Shown: one piece after another, positions 11,701 to 63,114 of the stretch | Layout of the letters: each line of letters begins with the position of its first letter | Position numbering within the stretch: position 1 is the stretch's first letter | Assembly (NCBI GenBank): GCA_030544235.1 | Contig: CM060481.1 | Coordinates: forward strand, 17,537,392 to 17,601,391 | Length of the DNA stretch: 64,000 nucleotides | DNA from: Lepturacanthus savala | Lineage: Eukaryota > Chordata > Actinopteri > Scombriformes > Trichiuridae | Direction of reading: 5' to 3' | The notes under the pieces: model-generated | Databases searched by the model: none | What the model saw: only the letters and a program-made list of their open reading frames with translations | Told to the model about the DNA's origin: nothing | Position numbers and translations under genes: made by a program

Positions 11701-14140
11701 TGTTGCTAAATCCTCCAGCATTTTTATCCACTGCTGTGATATAGCGCTAACATCGCTATTAACTCTGTGCTGGTCCCCTTGTTGTCAATAATACCATAAA
11801 TTACCAAATAATAGGCGAGTTTCCCTTAACTAGCGCGTCCCCTTTAAACGCCGGGGGGAAAAAAAGATGACATGACCACTGATGCTGCACTTTTTTCTAC
11901 TTCATTTTTTTCTGAAAGTGCCTTGGTCCTGACCGTGTCATTGTCATGGTCAAATGATGTTAAAGAACACCCTCTCTCTCTAATATTGCTAAATTGTTGA
12001 TCGCCATGGCTCCGGTGTCCAAAAAAAAAAAAAAAGCATGAAATGAAATTCAAACTTTCTGTTGTAAAATATGCAGAGGAAAACTCTGGAGATACAGCTG
12101 CAAAAAAAGATTTGAGTAAATTACCAAACCACATTTTTCCAACTTTGCTGAGCAAGATTTTTGTCAGGAAGGAATTATTTGTCTGTCCTAAATTGCCGCC
12201 TGGTCTCAAATAAACGCGTGATCTGTTAAACAACTGAAACAAATGCCCAGGCTATTATTCGGTAATTTACGGTATTCAGTTCTCCAATTCTGTCTGTGTA
12301 CAAAAATCTCTTTCTTTACACGTTCCATGTTTCTTCTTGTCCAATCAGAACAGGGATAACTACATCCGTTCCTGCAAGCTGCTTTCCGACGGGCGGACCC
12401 TCATCGTTGGTGGTGAGGCCAGCACGCTGTCAATCTGGGATTTGGCCACGCCCACCCCTCGCATCAAGGCGGAGCTGACATCGTCAGCTCCCGCCTGCTA
12501 CGCTCTGGCCATCTCCCCCGACAACAAGGTCTGCTTCTCCTGCTGCAGCGACGGCAACATCGTCGTCTGGGACCTTCACAACCAGACCCTGGTCAGGTGA
12601 GAGGAGCAGAGGGAGGCTGCAGCTTCCTGTGGTCCAATGAGGAGAGGAGGTGGAAAGAAAAGTTACTGGATTCCGGATACACAGCTATAACAGGGAAAAC
12701 ATGGGCATATTAAATTGAGAAACAGGCAGCTTTTTACTATATTTCCGAATGTCTTTTTTTTTTTTTGACTATTCTTTGAGGACCACACCAGGTGTTTTTG
12801 CACTAGTCAGACAAACTAGCTGCTGTTGTTGCTGCCAGACGTTTCCCAAAGCAACAGCACATCTTTTAGATTTGTAGCATTTAGCCAAACTCCATAACTT
12901 ACACATTTCCACAAGTCATTCTAGTTTTCTTTTTGGTGCAACTTTTATCCTGGGACTGAGAAGAAGATAAGAGAGAACCAAACTTAAGGCCCATTTATGT
13001 GCTTTTGCATCAAAGTTGAAGCTCTGGTGTGTTTTCCTCCCTGCAGGCAGTTCCAGGGCCACACAGACGGAGCGAGCTGCATCGACATCTCCAACGACGG
13101 CACCAAGCTGTGGACGGGAGGGCTGGACAACACGGTCCGCTGCTGGGACCTCAGAGAGGGACGCCAGCTCCAGCAACATGACTTCACCTCGCAGGTACAC
13201 ACACACACACACACACACATACAAAAAGAGCAGTAGAATACTGAAAAGTTCCTATAGATTATTAACCCTGTTCTCCACATGCTTTTTCTCTCTTCCTTCC
13301 TTTGCCCCCTGTCCTCTCTTCCCCTCCCCGCCTCCAGATCTTCTCTCTGGGTTACTGTCCGACAGGCGAGTGGCTGGCTGTTGGAATGGAGAGCAGCAAT
13401 GTGGAAGTCCTGCATGTTTCCAAACCGGACAAGTACCAGCTTCACCTCCACGAGAGCTGTGTTCTCTCCCTCAAGTTCGCTTACTGCGGTACGTCCACAC
13501 ACACACGTCCACACTGCACAGATTAATGATTTGGTTACATCACATTACCTGAGGGTATTTAATCACAGGGAAGCAGAACAAGTCTCTGCTTCTCTCATTA
13601 TTCCGAAACAGTTTCTTCCTCCTCTGCCACTTTACAAAAGCGGCGCCTCCTTTCCGCCTCGTTCATATCTCTCCTCCTCTGAGGCTTTATCTGCTGATGG
13701 CTGCGTGTGCTTTATCCTGTAGGTAAATGGTTCGTGAGCACAGGCAAAGATAACCTCCTGAACGCATGGCGGACACCTTACGGATCCAGCATATTCCAGG
13801 TAGACCGACAAACACAGCACTTTACAACCATAAAAGCCTTTTAGTTTAACAACTTAAAATAACTTATTTTTCATATGATGATGTGACAGGTATTTTCACA
13901 ACATTATGAAGTTAATTTGTCAACTTCTTATTTAAGGATTGTTTTGGGACACATACTTGTTTTAATTTAACCAACATGTGATTATTTTATTATTTTTTTT
14001 CTCTCTAACATCTTCTCTCTCTCTGTGTTTAGTCGAAGGAGTCTTCGTCAGTTCTCAGCTGTGACATCTCCCCTGACGACCAGTTCATCGTCACCGGCTC
14101 AGGGGACAAGAAGGCCACAGTCTACGAAGTTATTTACTGA
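1218..14140 (+). CDS. tle2-like: Gene A: Groucho/TLE co-repressor, partial (5' end outside window)
   Basis: This is a transducin-like enhancer of split (Groucho) co-repressor, a nuclear protein that DNA-binding repressors (Hes/Hairy, Runx, TCF/LEF, Eh1-bearing factors) recruit to silence targets. I see 17 coding exons: 1218-1262, 3726-3788, 4174-4248, 4744-4957, 5326-5342, 5926-6021, 6596-6640, 7732-7893, 8370-8496, 10077-10276, 10630-10709, 11338-11587, 12349-12596, 13047-13194, 13338-13488, 13723-13799 and 14033-14140. They join in frame to 702 codons including TGA. The order is rest of Q domain, GP region, CcN with NLS (KKRKADEKE), Ser/Pro region, then the WD40 propeller ending in VYEVIY. 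The first four exons (start Met to about residue 63 of human TLE1) lie left of position 1. VVDE before DPSSP, NIVVWDL and VRCWDL resemble TLE2. Exons 12-15 have exchanged sequence with gene B. The family is certain; the paralogue name is not. Confidence 0.95.
1844..1893. repeat. (CT)n microsatellite
   Basis: About 25 uninterrupted CT units within a longer pyrimidine-rich stretch (1550-2215). Confidence 0.97.
2993..3145. repeat. (CA)n and (CT)n(CA)n tracts
   Basis: A CA run at 2993-3034, then a CT run joined to a CA run at 3100-3145, in a gene A intron. Confidence 0.95.
3217..3224 (+). promoter_or_regulatory. Octamer (POU) motif ATTTGCAT in candidate conserved block
   Basis: A perfect octamer inside a complex-sequence island (about 3145-3290) lying between simple repeats. 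The island's lack of repeats suggests constraint. This is an inference with no alignment behind it. Confidence 0.3.
3477..3600. mobile_element. Small MITE-like element with inverted ends
   Basis: The left end gaagtttcaccattggtcaac (3477-3497) and the reverse of the right end (gaagttacatcattggtcaac) match at about 18 of 21 positions. The element is about 124 bp with a non-coding core. It looks like a non-autonomous DNA transposon in a gene A intron; I do not recognise the family. Confidence 0.55.
3726..3788 (+). CDS. tle2-like: Gene A exon: Q domain (TEIAKRLNVICAQ)
   Basis: Encodes TEIAKRLNVICAQ followed by LIPFLSQE, the second helix of the Q domain. It is 63 nt and phase 0 at both ends. It has T, A and V where gene B has A, V and S (AEIVKRLSAICAQ). 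The donor is followed ten bases later by a (CA)n tract. Confidence 0.95.
3799..3840. repeat. (CA)n microsatellite
   Basis: A CA run of about 40 bp starting ten bases after the donor of the exon at 3726-3788. Confidence 0.97.
4174..4248 (+). CDS. tle2-like: Gene A exon: Q domain (HQQQVVQAMERAKQ)
   Basis: Encodes HQQQVVQAMERAKQVTMGEL then NASIG, 25 codons, phase 0 at both ends. It is the C-terminal helix of the Q domain. The GEL variant matches human TLE2 (VGEL); gene B has AEL as in TLE1/3/4. Confidence 0.95.
4744..4957 (+). CDS. tle2-like: Gene A exon: end of Q domain and GP region
   Basis: A 214-nt exon starting QQLQAQHLSQHV and running through a Gly/Pro-rich stretch (SGLLALSGALGAQLAAKDE) to a run of nine alanines and EHHR. 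It ends in phase 1. The GP region of the family recruits histone deacetylase. The SGAL..QLA..KDE core resembles human TLE2. The acceptor sits in a CAG repeat, so tandem acceptors at 4743, 4746 and 4749 are possible. The alanine run is unusual for this part of TLE proteins. Confidence 0.92.
5326..5342 (+). CDS. tle2-like: Gene A 17-nt microexon
   Basis: A 17-nt exon (acceptor aacag, donor gtgagt) that completes a phase-1 codon and adds REAGP, restoring phase 0. It occupies the place of the short DRDSIK exon of human TLE1. Gene B has a microexon of the same length and phase, and the reading frame across it stays open, so I accept it despite its size. Confidence 0.8.
5926..6021 (+). CDS. tle2-like: Gene A exon: CcN region with nuclear localisation signal
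   Basis: A 96-nt phase-0 exon encoding SSLSNGDKGRAADYLSNG followed by the basic cluster KKRKADEKE. This is the nuclear localisation signal of the CcN region. The acceptor is ctgcag with a strong pyrimidine tract and the donor gtgagg. Confidence 0.93.
6596..6640 (+). CDS. tle2-like: Gene A exon: CcN acidic/phospho-site segment
   Basis: Encodes GSDADKSDDNLVVDE, 15 codons, phase 0. The S-D-x-D-K-S-D-D pattern is the casein kinase 2 site region of CcN. It ends VVDE, as in human TLE2, and lacks the VSN found before the final Glu in gene B. Confidence 0.93.
7732..7893 (+). CDS. tle2-like: Gene A exon: CcN/Ser-Pro region
   Basis: A 162-nt phase-0 exon that begins DPSSPRS, contains RENGLDKMPLSRKDAP and ends KEPPQ. 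The S-P motifs fit the proline-directed kinase sites known in this part of TLE proteins. The donor gtacca leads into a short CA run. Confidence 0.94.
8370..8496 (+). CDS. tle2-like: Gene A exon: Ser/Pro-rich region
   Basis: A 127-nt exon starting REKSSTPGMKPGTP and ending VSGKPGVDPL, phase 1 at the 3' end. It is the Ser/Pro-rich linker with repeated TP motifs, equivalent to KSNTPTPRTDAPTPG of human TLE1. Confidence 0.94.
8620..8698. repeat. (TA)n microsatellite
   Basis: About 78 bp of alternating TA in a gene A intron. Confidence 0.97.
9776..9820 (-). repeat. Relic of a common teleost interspersed repeat
   Basis: Reads in reverse as ccatgactggggtgtggata then agcagcaggagacgaatgga, resembling the gataagcggt...atggatgg tail of the repeat seen more fully at 29352-29636. 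Confidence 0.5.
10077..10276 (+). CDS. tle2-like: Gene A exon: Ser/Pro region with alanine runs
   Basis: A 200-nt exon from ALGLRNPLAVQGAYPPG through GVNGDLPG and LHLVSPQMNG to alanine runs and YGRSPV. It corresponds to the TLE1 segment ending AAAYGRSPV. It is GC-rich and has alanine runs of five on either side of a valine. Confidence 0.93.
10630..10709 (+). CDS. tle2-like: Gene A exon: linker to WD40 domain
   Basis: An 80-nt exon, VGYESPHPHMRVPGLPASLQ up to SGKP, ending phase 2. It aligns with VGFDPHHHMRVPAIPP of TLE1. It is strongly diverged from gene B's counterpart at 27131-27207, which places the conversion boundary in the following intron. Confidence 0.92.
11338..11587 (+). CDS. tle2-like: Gene A exon: start of WD40 propeller (converted)
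   Basis: A 250-nt exon from AYSFHVSADGQMQPVPFPPD to QLDCL, including the blade-one segment VYTGGKGCVKVWD. By my reading it differs from the gene B exon at 25900-26149 at only two positions, both synonymous. This is far fewer than in exons outside the WD40 block. Confidence 0.96.
11790..12276. mobile_element. MITE-like element with terminal inverted repeats
   Basis: The left end aataccataaattaccaaat then aatagg, and the reverse of the right end aataccgtaaattaccgaat then aatagc, match closely over about 25 bp. The core (487 bp in all) has no open transposase. It sits in the intron between the first two WD40 exons of gene A and has no counterpart in gene B's shorter intron. Confidence 0.75.
12349..12596 (+). 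CDS. tle2-like: Gene A exon: WD40 blades (mosaic conversion)
   Basis: A 248-nt exon beginning NRDNYIRSCKLLSDGRTLIV and ending NIVVWDLHNQTLV with a split Arg codon. It differs from gene B 25240-25487 at 18 positions, 12 of them in the first 72 nt. A conversion boundary therefore falls inside it. The identical stretch continues about 17 nt into the downstream intron (gtgagaggagcagaggg). Confidence 0.96.
13047..13194 (+). CDS. tle2-like: Gene A exon: WD40 blade (converted)
   Basis: A 148-nt exon, QFQGHTDGASCIDISNDGTK through NTVRCWDLREG to HDFTSQ. One silent difference separates it from gene B 24542-24689. The 30 intron bases before it are identical in the two genes, and both donors run into gtacacacac repeats. 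Confidence 0.97.
13338..13488 (+). CDS. tle2-like: Gene A exon: WD40 blade (converted)
   Basis: A 151-nt exon, IFSLGYCPTGEWLAVGMESS through KPDKYQLHLHESCVLSLKF to YC with a split Gly codon. Two silent differences separate it from gene B 23665-23815. The donor continues identically in both genes as gtacgtccacacacac. Confidence 0.97.
13723..13799 (+). CDS. tle2-like: Gene A exon: WD40 blade
   Basis: A 77-nt exon: GKWFVSTGKDNLLNAWRTPY then GSSIFQ. It differs from gene B 23410-23486 at about 15 of 77 positions, so it lies outside the converted block. The acceptor is tgtag. Confidence 0.96.
14033..14140 (+). CDS. tle2-like: Gene A terminal coding exon
   Basis: SKESSSVLSCDISPDDQFIV to GSGDKKATVYEVIY and TGA at 14138-14140. 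The C-terminus is the invariant end of Groucho proteins and closes the propeller. It differs from gene B's last exon at about 20 of 108 positions. Confidence 0.97.
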   Translation, partial: SKESSSVLSCDISPDDQFIVTGSGDKKATVYEVIY

Positions 14141-15214
14141 ACTCTGATTGGCTGAGGGGAAAAAAAATAAAGCAAACTAATAATCAGGGGGCGGAGCCAA
14201 GGCTCCCTTCTGCACCAATGACTGTACAGAGCATCGGTGGCATGGAAACAAGAGACACTCAACTCGTACTTTGTTGTTTTGTTTATGTTTGTGAAAGAAA
14301 TGAGAGACAGTGAGAGAGTGAAACAAGGGGGCACAAAGTCACATCTCTGGAAAAGAAACAAATTTTTGAACTTTGTTTTTAATGCTCTGAGAACGCTGGT
14401 TAGTCTATAGCTGCGCAATTGTGGGATTCCTCCAAAGAACCTTTGTTTTTGTTCCTTTTTTCCCTTTTTTTTAACAAAATAAAACCTCTGTAGTGAACAA
14501 GAAATTAGCAAAAAAAAAAAAACGTATTTTTTTAGCCTTTGAATTTTTCGTAAGCAGTTGGACCACATCGAGAGGATTAGACGAAAGGAAAATGACAGAC
14601 GTGGGACAGAGGAAGTGTGGGAAGGGTTCGGGGTGGGCTAAAACTCTTTAAACGGAAAATACGGTGTATATTCTGTGATTGAGAGGAGGAAAAAAAAAAG
14701 TCTGCTTGGCCTGGTCCGGTCCGGCTCAGTCCACAGCACAAGGCGGCCGCACGGGGCAGCAGATGTGTGGCAGATGTCAGGATGATGTGCTCTGAGGTTC
14801 CAGCTGTGTTTTTTTTTTTCTTTCTTCTCCTGATTAAGTTTCAGCAGCAACATGATTGTATCATCTCCAATTCATACATGACAGGACCGGGCTCGGTTTC
14901 CTCTAAAGTGACCAGAGACTCTTTGTTCCTTTTATGTGTTTTTATTTTTTTTTTCCTTTACAAAGGAACAAAGGTGAACTCATTCTGGAGACGTTTTTAA
15001 GGAAACCAGCCTGGAACAGAAAACCACGACCCCAAGGACAAAAAAAAAAAAAACAGCAGCTACTCTCCAGTTTTTGGGGACGTGGCCTCTGCTGCTGCAT
15101 CTTCATCCTTAACGCTCAACATTAAATGTGTTTTTCTATTGTATTTGTTAGGGCACATAGGCAGACAGGTATTTTCACAACTGCATCGTGAACCTTGCTA
15201 TATATGGATATGTA

Positions 15215-15220
15215 AATAAA
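15215..15220 (+). terminator. Poly(A) signal AATAAA, gene A (proximal candidate)
   Basis: AATAAA in the context tgtaaataaagttctc, about 1.07 kb after the stop. It is a good candidate for a short 3' end. Hexamer only; no cleavage data. Confidence 0.5.
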
Positions 15221-16941
15221 GTTCTCTAAAGGCAAACAAGGATGTTATCTGTGACTCAGATGTACTTTGAGACAACAGGTGGGATTGTGGGGCATCTTTA
15301 AATGCGGTTTTCGCCTGTGAGCTGCAGTGTGTCATTAGTGGTTTTTGGCTTTCACGAGCCTCTTTGTTCACAGAAACTTCTCCTTAAGGGCCAGAGCAGC
15401 TGTAACAATGTAAAGTTTAAAAATGAGGTAAATCTGGCACGTGAGTGTTCACACTTCTGGCGTTTAAAAGGTATTTTTTTCAACCTCAGAACCAAGTCAG
15501 CCTTGTCAGGTTAAACTTAGATGTTTAAGACAAAAAAAAATATCAGAAGTATTTGTTTAATATTAGTTTAAACCATAACAGCCAGGAAAGCTCACAGCAA
15601 GGCGCCAAAAAAGCATTTTAAATATTTAGATGGGAAATGAAGGATGTGAATGGTAAGTACACACTCTGCTGGCGCTGTGACGGAAACGTTTTTCTCTCTG
15701 AGGAAACCGCACAAAGGTTTCTGCTTCCTCGTGCTGCGTCCTCAGACATGCAAGAAGGTGTCTTGGGATTCAGACTCGCAGCATGAACATGTAAGGATTC
15801 GCAGTTCCACTGTGACTGCCGGAGCGTTCAGTAAATAATGCAGCGCTACGGCTGTGGTTTGTGCTGTTTTTAGCTTGCTGTGTGGCGAGACAAAGGTGAT
15901 GTGCAGTTCACCGGGCTGTGGGAGGGATTATTACAGCAATGATACCCAAGAGGGAGTTCTTCAGTGATTATGGGTGTAGTGGTGACTGTTCTGCCAAGAC
16001 AAAAAGCTTAAACTGTGAGCAACAACATGAACATGGGAATACAAAAAACTGAAACGCGTTTAGCTTCTCTCTGGAGTAAAGGATCGTTGGCATACAGGTG
16101 GATAATGTATGTTTAGCTTCCTTTAATTAATTGGTGCACGACTAAAACAAGTGTCTAGTTTGACCTATTAACGTACGATAGTGGTGTTTGCACCTTTGTT
16201 GGGCAGATGAGTGAGCAATCTACACTAAAGGCTGAAGAAAGAGACCACTGGTCAGGTCACTCTGCTAAAGCTACTGAATCTATGAAGTAACTTCAGTTTC
16301 CTAATTAGGGAAAATTAATGTTTCTTAGCAACATTGCAGCAGGACTGTCTCATTGGAACCTAAAAGATGCACCAAAATTTCCATAAAAGAAGATAAAAAT
16401 AAGCGATGAGTGGGAATCTCGGCTGCCGGTTAAATAGCACAGCCCTTCAAGGTGTTTGGCATTCCCCGTTTTATGTATTTTAAATTTAGATCGAACCTGT
16501 CAGCATCATTTTAATATTCTACACATATGGAACACTATGTAAATGAGCTCCAGTATCTGCTGTATTTGATGTGTGAAACTTCTCTAAAGAAGAGATCTCC
16601 TAACGTGTGGTCACGCTTTAGGAATCAAAATGGAATGGTCAGATGTTACCCAGTGTTTGATGATTTTTTTGCTGTGTATTGTCAGTTCTCTGCATCACCA
16701 ATTTGCCTTTTTTGTTACTGTGAGGGAATGGATAATGTCCCTGCTGTGTCAAATATTTGTGTCATACAGGTGGAGAAATTTCAACCGCTGAGAGCGGTTG
16801 GAAATTTAGTTTTTATTTTGGTAGAATAATTTTTTTTTTTTTTTGGACTGTGCAGAAAGTTAATTTCTTCATCTGAATGAATGAATAATGATGAAACCCT
16901 GTGATTTGAAACTGAACAAACCTGGTTCTCGATGTTGAGAG

Positions 16942-16947
16942 AATAAA
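16942..16947 (+). terminator. Poly(A) signal AATAAA, gene A (distal candidate)
   Basis: AATAAA in gagaataaagtattcc, followed by a T-rich stretch resembling a downstream element. It lies only about 105 bp from the opposing poly(A) candidate of gene B at 17052-17057. Confidence 0.45.
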
Positions 16948-17051
16948 GTATTCCTCTTTGGTTATTTGGCCTTTTTCTTTAAACATTTAAAATCTCAGAG
17001 GGAGGAAAAGATAGACGCAGCAGACGCCTAAAAGGATGAACACAAATTTGG

Positions 17052-17057
17052 TTTATT
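17052..17057 (-). terminator. Poly(A) signal AATAAA on the minus strand, gene B (distal candidate)
   Basis: TTTATT on the + strand reads AATAAA on the - strand. Using it would give gene B a 3.9-kb 3' UTR containing the Tc1 relic in antisense. A nearer candidate, TTTATT, lies at 20482-20487. Inference from the hexamer only. Confidence 0.35.
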
Positions 17058-17306
17058 TTTCACACATAGTATTTCTTGTACAGCACATGGGAAACACATC
17101 AGGAGGGAAGACACGGTGCATTTAAAAAAAATCCTTGGCTTTGTAAAGGAGAAACTAAACATGAGCTTGTAAAATGGAGAGAAAAAAAGCACAGGCAAGG
17201 GAGAGACGTTATTGACTGTTAAAGGAAAGTATCAGATATAATGTGCCAGATAGTCACGCTATACTACCAAATGCATAGCCATTATACAGCATCATTCTGA
17301 GTAGTA

Positions 17307-18579
17307 CAGTTGAATGTGGAAATTTTGGGCAGCCTTTGACAAATACCATTTTGGTGATTTTATTGAAAAGATGTAAACAGCCTCTCTTGGATATGGAACA
17401 AACAATACTATCATTAAACATTAATAGATACTTTTTATGTCATAAAAAACACCACTGTGGCATCTGCAAAAGTTTGGGCAGAAAGTTTCAAAGTCTCAGA
17501 TTCTTTTCACGAGGTGTCAGACTCTAATCAGCTCATTAGGCTTGAGGCATGTCACCAGTTGTCATTAGGAAATCTTAGCTGCTGCCAGTTTCTCCTCAAA
17601 CCTTGTGCCAACACGCTATAAGCTTGGGTTCCTCTGAGCAGCTTTGTAAGTCTCTGAAATGAGAGTTATTGATGCCCACAATGCAGCATAGCATTGTGTT
17701 GTCAGCTTGCAGTTTCCATTGTGTGAAGTGTAATTAAGAGTTGGCCGTTTAGGGGAACTGTGAAGGTGAAAATGAGATCTAGAAGATGGAGAAAACTCTT
17801 GGAAAGAAGTGCACGTATGCTGGTCAGAAACGCGAATCAAAACCCGCATTTGACTGCAAATAACGTGCAGGAAGATTATGCAGACTGGGAAGTGGTGGTG
17901 CGGTGATGCTTGCACAAACAAAGGTGTGTGTTTGGGGGGGAGAGACAGTGTTTCATGAAAGGAACACCTTACCAACTGTTAAGCATGGGGGTGGATCTAG
18001 CAATGCTAGATCTGCCAGTGGCAGAGGAAACATTGCACGGGCAAAATGCAGAATGCGTTCCACTAAATACCAGGGAATTCTGCAAGCAAACATCACACCG
18101 CTGATGCTGAAAAAAGGACGGCTCCTACAGCAGGATAACGATCCTGGACATACCTTGAAAATTGACCGTGGACCACCTCAAGAGATGCAAGCTGAAGGTT
18201 TTGGAATGGCCCTCGCACTCCCGTGACTTCAACATAATTGAACATCTGTGGGTAGATCTTAAAAGAGCTGTCCTTGCAAGACAGCCCAGGCATTTCTTTC
18301 GCAAGGAGGAATGGGGGGAAAATATATAAAAATCGTTTGCAAGCTGTGATATCTGCCAGAGGGGGGACTACATGGGCTGGCCAAACCTTTGCACGTACCA
18401 CAATGATGTTTTTTTTAAAAATCGTGTCAATTCATGACATAAAAAATAACTGTGTTAATGGTTGCTGAAAATCTTGTGTTTTATGTTTCTCTCATAGAGG
18501 CTGTTTACATTTCTTTTTTTTGCAAAATCACTAACATATGCTTTGTCATGGGGTGCCCAAACTTTTACATACAACTTTG
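17307..18579 (+). mobile_element. Decayed Tc1/mariner DNA transposon
   Basis: The ends are imperfect inverted repeats: the left begins cagttgaatgtgg and continues ttttgggcag, and the right reads in reverse as aaagttgtatg then aaagtttgggcacc. TA dinucleotides flank both ends (17305-17306 and 18580-18581). Inside, a frame at 17900-18226 shows Tc1 transposase motifs: VKHGGGS, STKYQGIL and QQDNDPGHT. The continuation (LKVLEWPSHSRDFNIIEHLW) is in another frame, so at least one frameshift has broken the gene. The length of about 1.27 kb is typical of Tc1-like elements. It is inactive and lies antisense to gene B's downstream region. Confidence 0.9.
17903..18330 (+). pseudogene. Broken Tc1-like transposase
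   Basis: Remnant of a DD34E-type transposase. The middle part (HGGGS, STKYQ, QQDNDP.HT) and the C-terminal part (WPSHSRD..IIEHLW.DLKRAV) lie in different frames and end at stops. The N-terminal helix-turn-helix region is not readable in one frame. Confidence 0.85.
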
Positions 18580-20915
18580 TATATGCTCGTGTATGAGAAT
18601 ATTGTTTAGGTCTGCCTGTGGCTGACAGGAAGGGAAAGAGGCAGGTAAAGGCATTAAAACTGTATAGATCATCTCTGAGCATTTGTAGAAGTCCCTCATA
18701 ATTCTCCGATCCTGCATTAGCGCTGCAGCGAGGAGCGCAGACAAATCCTGCTAAAAATGTATACAACTGAAACAAATTGCATACTGTAATGTAAAATTCA
18801 TCCTTCTGTGACGCCGTGGCTGTGAGTCCGTTCATTGCACTTTACTGAGTAAAATCAGATGGATCTTGTTCTGGAGCTGGAGCATGCAGTAAAAAGTGGG
18901 ACCTCTTCCACAGCTAAATCTGTATTCCCATCGCCTGCTGTACACAGACTCAACAGAAATGTAGTATAATTACACAATAAGGACTGAAAACAGACTAAAG
19001 TACGCTTACTACCACTTAGTTTTCGGAAAAGGGGGATAAAAATAAAAACAACAAACGGTAGACTTTGTCTCCCAAATGTAGGGACTTTTTTTTTTTCTTT
19101 ACACTGACTGCTGATGTTGCACACGCTCTGCCTGTCACCATCACCAAGGATAAAGCTACACTGATTTAACCAGAAATGAAAAGAACAAAAAAAAAATCCC
19201 ACCTGTGTTCCAATTGATTTTACATGTCTGCAAGTGTGTGCATCCCTCTGTTTGCTCCCCCCAGAAACGCAGTCATAGGCAAACCCCCCCATACATAAAC
19301 ATATTATTACATAAGACGAGCAATCACTATTCATAAAAAATACAGAAATAAATGAGTATTAAAAAGAAAAAGCTTGAAATGTGCCTTTGAAGATGTACAC
19401 ATTGGTGATGCATGTTCTAAAGAAGCGAAGAGCTCTGATATACAGTTTGCCTGCTAGGTTGGAATATGATACAAGGACCGAAGTGTAAGAATCCGGTTTA
19501 AGGTGTTTAGCATCTCAATTAATAGCGATCAATAGCTTATTAAACAAGATTTAGCCAGAGCACTTTGAACACTAGCACGTCAGCAGGCAGTGGTGGAGAT
19601 AATGATTGAGAAACACGCGATCTCATCTCGGTTTGCAAAGGAAAACAGCAACTGGTTGCATAAAATTCTGAACGGTATCGGATTAGTTGCTGCTTAGTCG
19701 GCTGCTGATGATGGTGCGATCGGGTCGTGTTAATTTGCCCCCTTGTCTGCCTTACAGTGATGTTTGCGTGCTACTACTTCATCTAGCTGACAGGGCCTTT
19801 AATGAGAGTGAGAGCAGCGCCCCGGTGTCAGGAGAACAATCCGGAGGAATTAGAGGGAACAGCTCGGCTGATGTTCTCTGTTTGTGTCTCTGGGCCCTGG
19901 GAGAATCCCATCGACTCTGCTGCTCATTAGACGCCGCCTTTGTCAGACCAAAATAAAATAGATATTAAGCAGTGAGACGGGGAGCGCTGCGATGAATGTT
20001 TAATTGGATGTTCTGCGCGTGTGTTGTGTGTGTGTTTCTCTCTTTCTACGATTACCTCCAGGGAGGGTGGATCTGGGTGTGTGTGTCCTCTTGCCCGATG
20101 ACGTGCGGCTTGTGTGTGAGTGGGGCCTGTGTTTCATGTCAGTGTGTGTGTGTGTGTGGATATATATCTGAAGCGGTCGCCATCCCTAGCCCCCCCACCC
20201 CCGCCCCACCCCCACTGTTCCCCCTTCCCCGCGATCTCGGAACGTCATCGTTCCCCAGCTCCTGACACCTCTCGCTGGGGAGAGCGAGCTGCGGCGTCAG
20301 CCTCATTAAGGCTTCCACTGTCTGGCTAATGAATCGATTGTGTGGTATCAGTGCTCCTGGCTGGCGCTCCCACAGTGCTGCTCCGCGTCTCCTCTGGGGG
20401 CCTCCCTTCCACTGAGCTCTTAATCAGGAAACAGCCCTAATTACCCTGCCTCCCTCCTTCTCCTCCTCTTCCTCCTTTTCATTTATTTTCCTTCCGCACT
20501 CCGGCTTTCTCTCCTCCTTCTTGTCTCCTTCTTTATGCTCCGCCGCCCCCTTCCCTTTGTCCTTCTTATCTCGCTGCTTCCCTTTCTACCGCTGTCTCTC
20601 CTAGCACGCCTCATCCTTGCGCTAAAAGTGGAAAAGGAGGAGGAGGGGGGGGGGCGTTCGGGAGCTTCCACAGTAGCTTATATGATATCACAGCGAAAAA
20701 AAGGGTGAGAGGGGGTGAAGAGTGAGGGGTTTGAGGGTCAGGAGGGCTTGGTCCTTTGGAAAAACAAAGCAGAGGCGAGGTGGAAGTGCTGCTGTCGCTG
20801 ATGTAACGGACTCGGGAGCGGTTGGCGAACATCCCTCCCCTCCCTCCCCAAATCCCCCCCACAAAAAAAACACCCCAGAGTCTCCATCCTGTCCTTTCCC
20901 ATCTCATCCCGGCCC

Positions 20916-63114
<42,199 letters not shown>

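Larger units (their letters stand above)
14141..16965 (+). other. Probable 3' untranslated region of gene A
   Basis: No coding signal follows the stop. AATAAA hexamers occur at 14166-14171, 14478-14483, 15215-15220 and 16942-16947. The pair at 15215 and 16942 look the best because of their context. The far end is an inference: it assumes use of the 16942 signal, giving a UTR of about 2.8 kb. Confidence 0.5.
17035..20915 (-). other. Probable 3' untranslated region of gene B, including Tc1 relic
   Basis: A non-coding stretch between the two genes read as the downstream region of gene B. It holds a decayed Tc1-like element, a TAAT-rich and otherwise ordinary segment at 19680-20350 and a pyrimidine-rich segment at 20400-20600. 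No open frame resembles a known protein apart from the transposase relic. Confidence 0.4.

Noticed and set aside
19680..20460. TAAT-rich stretch between the genes as a homeodomain enhancer
   Set aside because: ATTA cores are expected often by chance; nothing beyond composition supports it.
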